Of a stretch of DNA of 64,000 nt, positions 55,247 through 64,000 are shown piece after piece (within the stretch, counting starts at the first letter, position 1; every line of letters begins with the position of its first letter). The stretch is from Delphinus delphis (Eukaryota > Chordata > Mammalia > Artiodactyla > Delphinidae). The stretch lies in the NCBI RefSeq assembly GCF_949987515.2, contig NC_082683.1, forward strand, positions 127,186,582-127,250,581, read 5' to 3'. The translations under genes were made by a program, and so were the position numbers. Under the pieces are notes generated by a model. That model had not been told where the DNA came from, did not search any database, and worked only from the letters and a program-made list of their open reading frames with translations.

Positions 55247-55700
55247 TGTCGACTGAAAAAAAAGCACAACCTAAAAGTTGAGAATTACGTTTTATTTGGC
55301 GGACAAAACTGAAGACTTAAGCCTGGAAGTTAGCCTTTCAGATGGCTCTTAGGGACTAGTCCAGAGAGGTAAGGGAGGAGCCAGGATATATAGAAGTTTT
55401 GCAACAAAACCCAGGTAGTTGGAACATCAAAAAAGGTTAAGGTTAATTAAAGAAAACCAGATGTCTCAAGTTAATGAATTTAGCTCTTTTCTAGTATGGG
55501 AAGATGCAAGGGTCTGGGCTTATTGAAATCATTCCTTTGATATGCACCTTAACTCTCTAGGACCAGTATCCTCCTTTTTCTCCAACCTGGATCCCCTCTG
55601 GGTGCACAGTTGGCGGTGGCTGCTGTAGCTACTGGCTTGTTGGCCTGCGGCAACATCCTTTGTTTACTGATATGGGAGGCAACATTTTTCATCCACAGTT
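55247..55700 (-). mobile_element. Solo LTR of an old ERV
   Basis: On the minus strand it starts TGTGGATGAAAAATGTTGCC. It has a TATA-like CTATATATCCTGG (about 55384-55396) and AATAAA within CCAAATAAAACG about 90 bases further on, and ends near CAGTCGACA. That is U3-R-U5 order, about 450 bp. It interrupts the L1M at 55035-56895. No coding viral sequence is present. Confidence 0.65.
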
Positions 55701-56489
55701 GAATTCAGTATATAGTGTATATGTTGGGAGTCTAGCTTCTTTCCTTCACCATAATGACTTTGAGATTTATGCATGTTGTTACATTTATCAGTAGTTCATT
55801 CTTTTTTATTACTTGGGTATTCATTCCATTTATGTATATACCACAATATGGTTATCCAGTAACCTGTTCGTGAACAGTTGGGTTGTTTCCAGTGCTTGCC
55901 TATTACAAATAAAACTATGAACCAGAGTACAAGTCTGAGTCTTCATATGGACATATATTTTCATTTTCTTGTATAAACATTGGGAATGGAATTGGGATTG
56001 TACGGTTTGGGGATTTTTTTCCTTTTAAAGAAGCTGCCAAACTGTTTTCCCAAGTGGTTATACCATTTTACATTCCCACGAGCAGGCTATGAGAGTTCCA
56101 GTTCTTCCACATCCTTGTCGACACTTGGTATAATTATTCCGTAGTTTTAGCCAATACGGTAGAAGTATGGAGTTATCTTACTGTGGTCTAAATTTGCATT
56201 TCCCAAATACTAATGGTGCTGAAATGCTGAATATCTTTACACGTGTTTATTTGCCACTTGTGTATCTCTGGTGAAGTGTCACATCCTGTGCCCTTTAAAA
56301 ATAATTGGGTCATGTGTTTTATTATTGAGTTCTGAGAGTTTTGTACATATTCTGGATAAAAGTGTTTCGTCAGATACATGATCTGCAGATGTTTTTTCCC
56401 AGACAGTAGATTGTGTTTTCATTGTCAACCGTGAGAACTTTCAAAAGGCAAAAGTCTAGTTTAAAAATTTCATCTTTTATGGATTGTGA

Positions 56490-56611
56490 GCCCCGCCCCC
56501 ACCCCCACCAGCATGCGGCTTGCAGGATCTTAGTTCCCCAGCCAGGGACTGAACCCACGCCTTTGGCAGTGAAAGCTCTGAGTCCTAACCACTGGACTGC
56601 CAGGGAATTCC
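56490..56611 (-). mobile_element. CHR-1-type SINE
   Basis: The reverse complement starts GGGAATTCCCTGGCAGTCCA and has GGTTCAGTCCCTGGCTGGGG. Its tail side is a C-rich CCCCGCCCCCACCCCCACC instead of T. TATGGATTGTG and TATGAATTGTG flank it as the target duplication. Confidence 0.9.
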
Positions 56612-56820
56612 CTATGAATTGTGTTTTTAGTGTACTATCTAAGAAGTCTTTATATTTAACCCAGGGTCACAAAGATTTTCTCCTATGGTTTCTCTAGAAG
56701 TTTTTATAGTTTCAGGTTTTACCTTTTGTCTGTGGTCCTTTTTAAAAAATTTGAGATATTTTTAACATATGATGTCATATAAGTTTAAGGTGTATTTTTG
56801 TGCATTTATATATTGCAGTG

Positions 56821-56892
56821 TGATTAATTATGCACGTGATGTGTGGAGGTTAAGCATTAGCTTAAACCTCCACACATCACGTGCATAATTAT
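56821..56892. repeat. Near-perfect 72-nt inverted repeat (hairpin)
   Basis: Left arm 56821-56855 and right arm 56860-56892 are reverse complements except for two single-base length differences. The core arms read TGCACGTGATGTGTGGAGG and CCTCCACACATCACGTGCA, with a 4-base ATTA loop. The structure lies within old L1 sequence, five bases before an L1 target duplication. Confidence 0.93.
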
Positions 56893-56908
56893 CATTTAAG
56901 ATCTTAGC

Positions 56909-57724
56909 TCGAAAAATCTACAAACAGTAAATGCTGGAGAGGGTGTGGAGAAAAGGGAACCCTCTTGCACTGTTGGGGGGAATGTAAATTGATTCAGCCA
57001 CTATGGAGAACAGTATGGAGGTTCCTTAAAAAGCTAAAAATAGAACTACCATACGACCTAACAATCCCACTACTGGGCATATACCCTGAGAAAACCATAA
57101 TTCAAAAAGAGTCGTGTACCACAGTGTTCATTGAAGTTCCGTTTACAATAGCCAGGTCATGGAAGCAACCTAAGTGTCCATCGACAGATGAATGGATAAA
57201 GATGTGGCACATATATACAATGGAATATTACTCAGCCACAGAAAGAAACGAAATTGAGTTATTTGTAGTGAGGTGGATGGACCTAGAGACTATCATACAG
57301 AGGGAAGTAAGAAAGAGAAAAACAAATACCATATGCTAACATATATATATGGAATCTAAAATAAAAAGGTTCTGAAGAACTTAGAGGTGGGATAGGAATA
57401 AAGACGCAGACATAGAGAGTGGACTTGAGGACATCGGAAGGGGGAAGGGTAAGCTGGGACGAAGTGAGAGTGGCATGGACTTATATATACTACCAAATAT
57501 AAAATAGATGGCTAGTGGGAAGCAGCCACATAGCACAGGGAGATCAGCTCGGAGCTTTGTGACCACCTAGAGGGGTGGGATAGGGAGGGTGGGAGGGAAA
57601 CGCAAGAGGGAGGAGATATGGGGATATATGTATATGTATAGCTGGTTCACTTTGTTATAAAGCAGAAACTAACACACCATTTTAAAGCAATTATACTCCA
57701 ATAAAGATGTTTAAAAAAAAAAAA
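56909..57724 (+). mobile_element. 5'-truncated LINE-1, 816 bp
   Basis: It starts at GAAAAATCTACAAACAGTAA, encodes the end of ORF2 (residues LPYDLTIPLLGIYPEKTII and KMWHIYTMEYYSATERNE in one open frame to 57339), and ends CCAATAAAGATGTTTAAAAA. Exact target duplication AAGATCTTAGC at 56898-56908 and 57725-57735. Young insertion. The 124-codon frame is the ORF2 tail, not a host gene. Confidence 0.95.
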
Positions 57725-57874
57725 AAGATCTTAGCGGCTTCGAAATACATATACAATGTTGTTGACCATAATCATAATACTGTACATTAGGTCTCCAGAA
57801 CTTACCCCATCTTCTAACTGCAAGTTTGTACCCTTTGCTATGGTCCATTTTGCATTGAGTTTTGTATATTTTTG

Positions 57875-58038
57875 TATTCATTCATTCATTCAGCTAGCTA
57901 GCTGCACTGGGTCTTAGTTGCGGCATATGGGATCTTTGTTGTGGCATGTGGGATCTAGTTCCCTGAACAGGGATGGAACCCTGGGCCCCCTGCATTGGGG
58001 GCACGGAATCTCATCCACTGGACCACCAGGGAAGTCCC
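57875..58038 (-). mobile_element. CHR-family SINE
   Basis: The reverse complement starts GGGACTTCCCTGGTGGTCCA. The tail side shows (TCAT)n and (CTAG)n steps instead of T-run. AGTTTTGTATAT on both sides is the target duplication. Confidence 0.88.
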
Positions 58039-58928
58039 AAGTTTTGTATATCTTTCTATATTCTGTTCTGTTGATCTGTTTTACACTGTTATTACAGTGT
58101 CTTCATTGCTGCTTTATAAGTCTTGAAATCAGGTGACATTGGCCCTCCAACATTATTTTTCTTTTTAAAATTCTTTTGCTTATCGTAGAAAAACTCCCTC
58201 TGAGGTTTTGTTTGGGATTGCTTTGAATCTGCAGATAAACTTGGCAAGAATTGACATATTATTGGGTCTTTTGACCCACAGATATGGCCTATCTCCATTT
58301 ATCTAGGTCTTCTTTAGTGTTTTGTAGTTTTCAGTATACAAATATTGCACAATTTTTGTCAGATATATCCCTAAGTATTTCCTAGTTTTAATTGCTGTTA
58401 TAAGTTGTACTTTAATTTCTGATTGTTCGTTGCTACTATGCACTGATATAATTGATTTTTATATGTTGATCTTGTATACAACCTTGCTTAACTCTCTTCT
58501 TAGTTCTAGTAGCTTTTTTTAGACTTAGTCAGATTTTCTACGTATATGATCATGTCAGCAAATAGACAGTTTTATTTCATCCTTCCCCATCTGACTTCCT
58601 TCCCCCCCCCCCCTTGTCTTACTGCACTGGCTTAGAAATTCTAGAACAGTGTTGAACAGAAGTGGTGAGAGTTGATAGCCTTTCTTTGTTCTTTAGAACA
58701 TGGGTTAAGCATTCAGTCTTTTACCATTAAGTATGATGTTGCTATAGGTTTTTGTTTTTTATTAGTAGACTATTTTTTTTAAATAGGTTGTAATAGATGC
58801 CCTTTATCAGGCTGAGTCTTAATTTCCTGAGAAGATTTTATCAGAAATGGGTGTTGTGTTTTGTGAGATACTTTTTCGGCATATATTGAGATAATTGTGT
58901 GTGTGTTTTAGTTTACTGTATGGTGAAC

Positions 58929-59090
58929 TGTGGCTTCTCCCGCTGCGGAGCCTGATGCACAGGCTCAGCGGCCATGGCTCACGGGCCCAGCCACTCCGCG
59001 GCATGTGGGATCTTCCCGGACCGGGGCACGAACCCGTGTCCCCTGCATTGGCAGGCGGACTCTCAACCACTGCGCCACCAGGGAAGCCCC
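58929..59090 (-). mobile_element. CHR-2-type SINE lacking its 3' tail
   Basis: The reverse complement starts GGGGCTTCCCTGGTGGCGCA and runs to GCGGGAGAAGCCACA, missing the usual end and poly(A). A short deletion affects the CGCGTCCGGAGCC part. No target duplication is visible, so the tail was probably lost by deletion. Confidence 0.88.
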
Positions 59091-59237
59091 TGTTGGTCAT
59101 TTCTGAAAGTATTTTTGCTGGATATGGAATTCTAGGTTATCAGTTTTTTCTTTCTAAGTATGTGGCTGCAACATTTTCTCACTTGCATGGTTTCCAACAA
59201 GGATTCTGCTCAAATTTTTTTGTTGTTGTTGTTAAAC

Positions 59238-59326
59238 CTCTTAGTTCCTCTTAGTTTAAACCAGGGATTGAACCCGCACCCTTGACAGTGAAAACACAGA
59301 GTCCTAACCACTGGCCACCAGGGAAT
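59238..59326 (-). mobile_element. CHR-1-type SINE fragment
   Basis: The reverse complement contains CCCTGGTGGCCAGTGGTTAG and GGTTCAATCCCTGGTTTAAA. The tail side degrades into (GTT)n. Short and diverged. Confidence 0.7.
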
Positions 59327-59339
59327 TAATTCCCTCTGC

Positions 59340-60300
59340 TCTAACTCTTATGTTTGTTTCTCTTATTGCTTTTCAGATTTTCTCTTTATCACTAGTTTTG
59401 AACAATTTTATTATGATGTGCTTTGGTATGGTTTAGTTCATATTTCTTATGCTTGGACTTCGTTGAGTCTTTTGCATCTGTATTTATAGTTTTCATCAGA
59501 TTTTGTAAGATTCTGGCCATTATTTTTTCTTTCACCCCACCTCCTTGAGCGACTCCAGTTACACATAGATTAGGCTGTCTAACTCTGTCTCAGGGCTTAT
59601 CTTTCATGTCTCTGTATTTAATCTTTTTACTTGTTGAACATATAGAATGCAGTTATATAAAATAACTTAACATTTTTGTCCACTAATTCTGATACCTAGG
59701 TCAGCTAGATTGGTTTCAGTTGATTGATTCTTCTCTTCAATAAGGTTCATATTTTCCTGCTTCTTTGCCTGCGTAGTTTTTAATTAAATTGTTCAATGTG
59801 GATTTTGCCTTCTTGGATGCTGGATATTTTTCCATTTTTTAAAATAAACATTCTTTAGATTTGCTTGGGACTCAGTTACCAGAAACAGTGTGATTTAAAG
59901 TCTAGCATGTGAGAATTGGTGCTATTCCCAGTCCTTCCTGAGCAACAGGCACTGTTCCCTCTGATTATTTCAGATGGTTCTTTCCTGGCTTTGGGTGGTT
60001 TCGTCACACACGTACATATTGATACTCTGCTGAATACACAAGGGGGAACAGATCCTCTGCAGATCTGTAGCATTTTCTCTTTGTATACCTCTCTTCTTTC
60101 CAGTATTATATCCTAGCTACCTTGGTCATCCTGAATGCCCAGCTTCATTTCTTCAACTTAGGGAGTCTCCCAGCCTCCACTTGGATTCTATTCTGAGTTC
60201 CCTTCTCAGTGCCATGACCTGGGAGCTCTCCAGGCAATAAGCTCAGGAAACCATAGGGCTCACTTCATTTCTTTCCTCTCTGTTAGGGATCACATCAATT
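59340..60300 (-). mobile_element. LINE-1-like remnant, low confidence
   Basis: ATTATGATGTGCTTTGGTAT, GTTGAGTCTTTTGCATCTGT, GGCCATTATTTTTTCTTTCA and ACTCCAGTTACACATAGATT recall an antisense L1M/HAL1 internal region. Boundaries uncertain. Confidence 0.5.
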
Positions 60301-60339
60301 CAGTATCTTAAGTTCTTGTTTTATTTATATATAAGTAAA

Positions 60340-60411
60340 ATTATACACACCTACCTGCACTGGACAGTATATATAAACACATTACATATGCATGTGTACA
60401 AAGTGATTCAG

Positions 60412-60472
<61 letters not shown>

Positions 60473-60955
60473 TTTTTCCTACTCTTTTCCATTATGGTTT
60501 ATTAGTTCCCTGTGCTATACAGTAGGACCTTGTTGTTTATCTATTTTATATATAGTAGTTTGTATCTGCTCATCCCAAACTCCTAGTCTATCCCTCTCCA
60601 CCCCTCTTACCCCTTTGGTGAAACCACAAGTTTGTTCTCTATGTTTGAGTCTGTTTCTGTTTTGTAAATAAGTTCATTTGTATCATTTTAGATTCTACAT
60701 GTAAGTGATATCACATGGTATATGTCTTTCTCTTTCTGATTTCACTTAGTATGATAATCTCCAGGTCCATCCATGTAGCTGCAAATGGCATTATTTCATT
60801 CTTTTTTATGACTGAGTAGTATTCCATTGTGATACATATCACATCTTTATCCATTCATCTGTTGATGGACACTTAGGTTGCTTCCATGTCTTGGCTATTG
60901 TAAATAGTGCTGCTATGAACATAGGGGTGGGGTGCATGTATCTTTTCATATTAGA
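60340..60955 (-). mobile_element. LINE-1 3' end (older subfamily)
   Basis: Minus-strand L1: GTTCCCTGTGCTATACAGTA, CATCCCAAACTCCTAGTCTA, AGTATGATAATCTCCAGGTC, ATGACTGAGTAGTATTCCAT, TGCTTCCATGTCTTGGCTAT. It has a (TA)n tract at 60415-60470 near its 3' side, like other copies of this subfamily. Confidence 0.88.
60415..60470. repeat. (TA)n microsatellite in L1
   Basis: About 27 uninterrupted TA units in the 3' UTR part of the L1. Likely length-polymorphic. Confidence 0.95.
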
Positions 60956-60959
60956 GATT

Positions 60960-62270
60960 TCTCTGCATATAGGCCCAGGGGTGGGATTTCTGAAAGTGCC
61001 CACATATAACTGGCAAACCATTAGAGTGCAATTGGCTTTTCTGATTTATCCAGTCTTATTGTTTATGGCTTTAAATTCTTTGTCTTTAGAAATGCATGAT
61101 CTTTTATAGAAATAGGTACATTGTGATAGTTTGTTCTTATCTTTGATTGAATTATCTTTTGAATGCATTTGTACTAGCTTCAATCATGTATTTATGATTT
61201 ACTTTTGGAGGGGGGTAGTAGGTACTATAAAGTCTTCTTGGGTTTTATACTGGAAAGGCTCATAGGATATGAAAGAATAAATTTATTCTCTATTCTAATG
61301 GCCTGAGAAGCTGACTCCCTGGCCATATTTCTTACCTCAGAATATACCCAGTATGTATTTTGTTTATCTGTTTGGTGAAAGAGCATGTACTGAAGGGCAT
61401 ACCATATAGGCAGTAGTTTATTAATAGGGGAAGGAGAAACTTTGTACAGAATTTTGAACCTTAAAAAGAACTACTCAAACTTGAATTTTATTATATATTT
61501 ACAGGAATTTTCTTTTTTTTTTGTATTTGGAAATTCCTTATAATTTAAAGGAAATTTTTTAGTTTATTTAACTCTTAAGTAGGAAAATTAAGGTTCATTT
61601 TGTGATTATTTCCAGGCTCTAATGTTTTGTGATGGCTGAGTTGAATTAGATATTCTGTCACCCTACAGTTAAATTGTGTTATGTTAACTTTGTTTTCCTT
61701 GTGTAAGCCTATGGACAAGCTGAACTGCCCTATCTTGTTAATTTTGTTTACTTATAAAATTGAACATTTTAATACATTTGCTTAGTGGTATTTCTCTATA
61801 GTGAATTGTTTGTTACATATAGCATTAATATTTGGGTTTCTGCAAGTTTTTTTCTTCAATTTGTTGACTTCTTACATAACATTTGCATTTTGTCAAATGT
61901 TGAGGTATTTTCCCTGTTGACTCTCAACTTAATATTTTTAACTACAGTTTTCCTCTCGTGATTTGTGAATATTCGGTAGGTTTGCTTCTGAAACGTTTAA
62001 TGTGAAATACATGCCTGTGTTGTAGGTAAAGTTGAAACTTTATTCAAAACAAAGGAGAAATGTAAACAGGAAGTAGAATTATGTAGGAACACAGAGTTCT
62101 GGGCTGGAGATATAAATTTGGCATGATCGGTTGGTAGTTGAAGCCTTAGAATTGGATGAGATTTCCTACAGAGATGAATCTAGAAGGAGAAAGAAGGTGA
62201 GGACAGGATGGGTAGCACAGAAGGAAGGATTGGCCTTAGATGGAATGGGAGGAAAGATACACTTCCTTTA
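60960..62270. other. No gene seen; intron
   Basis: AT-rich unassigned DNA. No coding exon with supporting splice sites recognised. Confidence 0.45.
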
Positions 62271-62273
62271 TTG

Positions 62274-62789
62274 CAGTGGTTCTGAAGACTGCTTACATAT
62301 TAGAATTGACTGAGGAGCATTTTCAAAATAAGGATTGATGATGAGATCCCACCTCACATGCCTAGAAACTTTTTTTTTTAATAAATTTATTTATTTTTGG
62401 CTGCATTGGGTCTTCCTTGCTGCACGCAGGCTTTCTCTAGTTGCAGTAAGCAGGGGCTACTCTTCGATGTGGTGCGTGGGCTTCTCATTGCAGTGGCTTC
62501 TCTTTGTTGCAGAGTATGGGCTCTAGGTGCACAGACTTCAGTAGTTGTGGCATGCAGGCTCAGTAGTTGTGGCTCACAGGCTCTAGAGCGAAGGTTCAGT
62601 AGTTGTGGCGCACGGGCCTAGTTGCTCCATGGCATGTGGGATCTTCCCAGACCAAGGCTCGAACCTGTGTCGCCTGCATTGGCAGGCAGATCCTTAACCA
62701 CTGTGCCACCAGGGAAGTCGCAAACTGGTATGTTTTAAATCCCCAGGTGATTTTAATGTGTGGCAAGAGTTAAGGACCGACCACTGCTT
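62274..62789 (+). mobile_element. MER5-type hAT MITE split by a SINE
   Basis: It starts CAGTGGTTCTGAAGACTGCT and ends AAGGACCGACCACTG. The middle, ATTAGAATTGACTGAGGAGC and CCCCAGGTGATTTTAATGTG, fits a MER5-like element. The SINE at 62371-62718 interrupts it. Confidence 0.7.
62371..62718 (-). mobile_element. Long CHR-family SINE
   Basis: The reverse complement starts CGACTTCCCTGGTGGCACAG, has GGTTCGAGCC and a full long body with an (AAAT)n tail. It sits inside the MER5-type MITE. Confidence 0.92.
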
Positions 62790-62814
62790 AGCATATATCT
62801 GTTTGTAGTAAGTC

Positions 62815-62975
62815 AGTGAGTCTTGAACTTTTGTGTTTTTCAGAATCACTGGGAGGGCTTTCTAAGGCACAGTGGTTGGCCCCATCCTCAGTTTGATTCA
62901 GTAGGTATGGGTTGGAGCCTGAGAATTTGCATTTCTAACAAGTTTCTAGATGATGCTGAGAACCACTGTAACAGT
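62815..62975 (+). mobile_element. MER5A-like hAT-Charlie MITE
   Basis: GAGTCTTGAACTTTTGTG, TCAGAATCACTGGGAGGGCT, GCCTGAGAATTTGCATTTCT, AACAAGTTTCTAGATGATGC and the terminal TGAGAACCACTG are characteristic. Confidence 0.85.
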
Positions 62976-62979
62976 AGGT

Positions 62980-63590
62980 GAAGGAAAGGAAACCCTTAGG
63001 AAAGATGGATGTAGATGCTGGTGGGCTTGTAGGTTTGCCCCTAGGAAGTTTAAGGAGTTTCTTTCTTAACGTTGCGTTGTTTATGATGTAGGCACGTTAG
63101 GGTCTCCACTAAGAGTGCTGCATGAGTAGTTGTAGTGTTAAGAGGGGTTTGAGGATTCTTAGGTGTTAAAATTGCCATCAAATGACGGTGAAAGAACAAG
63201 TTGACTTTTTATTATATGTCAGTTAATTTTTTTTCACCTTGAAGAAAGATCTCCTTGAATCTTAGTTCTGTCGTCTAATGAATATGCACTGTCCTCTTTT
63301 GTCACTGGAGCTGAATATTCTTCCTGTATATCTTTGTCCATGTTATTGGTGAAAATATGTCAACAGGATAGATTCTCGGAGTATATAGATAGCTCTCTTC
63401 ACACCGTCATCGTTAGCACCCTTGGGATAAAATTAATTATATACATTCTGCCACATATGATTGTAAGCCATCTTATATTCATTAATGTAGTTCTTTTGGT
63501 TTCAGATGAGTCGTTTTCACAATTTATTTCAAGGAAAGATGGTCTATCGTAAATGTATACTTGGAGAAGCTAAGTGATTACAGTTACATG
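62980..63590. other. No gene called; one weak exon-like spot
   Basis: A pyrimidine tract and AG at about 63491-63505 (TTCTTTTGGTTTCAG) precede an ATG followed by 22 codons. There is no good donor, no Kozak support and no domain, so it is not called as an exon. Confidence 0.4.
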
Positions 63591-63594
63591 GGGA

Positions 63595-63775
63595 GGAGGC
63601 AGCATGGTGTAAATGGACTGACCCAGAAGCCTTGATTTCAAATCCAATCTTGTTTACCTATGAACATCAGTTTCCTTATCTGTAAAATCAGAATACTAAC
63701 TGTATCATAAAGTTACTAGACTGAAATGAGATAACAGATGTGAAAATTATTGATAAATTTTATGGAACGCCATAA
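63595..63775 (+). mobile_element. MIR SINE
   Basis: Sense MIR: AGGCAGCATGGTGTAAATGG, ATCAGTTTCCTTATCTGTAA, AATCAGAATACTAACTGTAT and GAAATGAGATAACAGATGTG in order. Confidence 0.75.
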
Positions 63776-64000
63776 ATACTGTGGCAGGTGATATGAATAT
63801 AAAATCACGTCTCTGCAGGTGATGCTTATTCTGCAATTGACAAATGTAAAACCAGTACATAAAATGATTTTTATGATGGTAGGGTCTACACAGGCATTCC
63901 TTGACTTTGAATGCTTTTTGCATTATATACTACTCTGTGTTATCTTTAGCTCCCATGCTTTTAGCTGTTCATGGTTTATTGGTAGAATTCACCGCCTCCT

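Larger units (their letters stand above)
55035..56895 (-). mobile_element. Old LINE-1 (L1M) 3' region, interrupted
   Basis: ATTGACATAAAATAAACTGC, TTACCACAGTCAAGATAATG, GTATTCATTCCATTTATGTA, GCCAAACTGTTTTCCCAAGT, CCTTGTCGACACTTGG and AATTTGCATTTCCCAAATAC follow minus-strand L1M. It is interrupted by an LTR (55247-55700) and a SINE (56490-56611). Confidence 0.75.
57740..59235 (-). mobile_element. Old LINE-1 (L1M) ORF2 region
   Basis: Minus-strand ORF2 stretches: TCTGTTCTGTTGATCTGTTT, TTTGGGATTGCTTTGAATCT, TTGATCTTGTATACAACCTT, GAACAGAAGTGGTGAGAGTT and TTGCTGGATATGGAATTCTA. It is interrupted by SINEs at 57875-58038 and 58929-59090. Poly-C (12) at about 58602-58613. Frames broken. Confidence 0.8.
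37848..64000 (+). other. Inferred first intron of the CpG-island gene
   Basis: No coding exon was found from the donor to the window end. SINE orientation supports plus-strand transcription: 11 of 12 CHR-type SINEs are antisense. Most recognisable L1 pieces here (44386, 46600, 52800, 55035, 57740, 60340) are antisense too. The sense exceptions are the short ones at 48469 and 56909. An exon might still be hidden, because small exons cannot be excluded by eye. Confidence 0.45.

Noticed and set aside
56965..57339. 124-codon frame resembling a protein C-terminus
   Set aside because: It is the tail of L1 ORF2 in a 5'-truncated insertion with a clear target duplication, not a host gene.
63491..63575. 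Possible coding exon after TTCTTTTGGTTTCAG with an ATG and 22 codons
   Set aside because: The acceptor looks fair, but there is no convincing donor or domain and the frame stops quickly. Transcript data would be needed.
1..64000. CRISPR array, operon, phage or other bacterial system
   Set aside because: Repeat content, low coding density, splice donor and CpG island are all mammalian. No regularly spaced direct repeats with unique spacers were seen.

Overview
This window is nuclear DNA from a placental mammal, and almost certainly from a cetacean. About thirty tRNA-derived SINEs of the CHR type are scattered through it (short CHR-1-like, CHR-2-like with a GGTTCGTGCCC B-box region, and a longer form of about 340 bp). 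Their 5' ends read TTCCCTGGTGGCGCAGTGG or close variants, which is typical of whales and dolphins. Cetartiodactyl-type L1 3' ends, older L1M pieces, L2 and MIR fragments, hAT-Charlie MITEs and decayed LTRs make up most of the rest. The species cannot be fixed from sequence alone. Family names are from memory of consensus sequences, not from a database search.

Layout. Positions 1 to about 37,480 look intergenic: SINEs, L1, L2 and MIR remnants separated by AT-rich sequence in which I see no gene. A CpG island at about 37,485-38,215 is the only clear gene-associated feature. It holds a TATA-less promoter with a CACGTG box, a GC box, a CRE-like/ACGT cluster and a strong YY1-type GCCGCCATCTTG site. 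These are followed by an ATG-free segment that ends in a good splice donor (CCG/GTAAGG, GT at 37,848). I read this as the promoter and non-coding first exon of a plus-strand housekeeping-type gene. The gene is not identified. The remaining 26 kb, to the window end, would be its first intron.

Support for a plus-strand transcript comes from insertion orientation: 11 of 12 CHR-type SINEs downstream of the donor are antisense to it, while upstream the split is 8 plus to 11 minus. Most L1 pieces in the intron are also antisense. This matches the known bias against sense-oriented elements in introns.

No complete protein-coding gene, tRNA, rRNA, snRNA, CRISPR array or bacterial feature was found. 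The open reading frames of 60-190 codons lie in repeats or are unremarkable. I do not see a new biological system. The most interesting items are small: an inverted duplication of a MIR (39,208-39,850), a near-perfect 72-nt hairpin beside an L1 (56,821-56,892), two CArG boxes created by a 20-bp tandem duplication just inside the intron (38,631-38,670), a possible L1 3' transduction (1,409-2,133), and a 46-bp L1 micro-insertion with a 21-bp target duplication (48,448-48,535).
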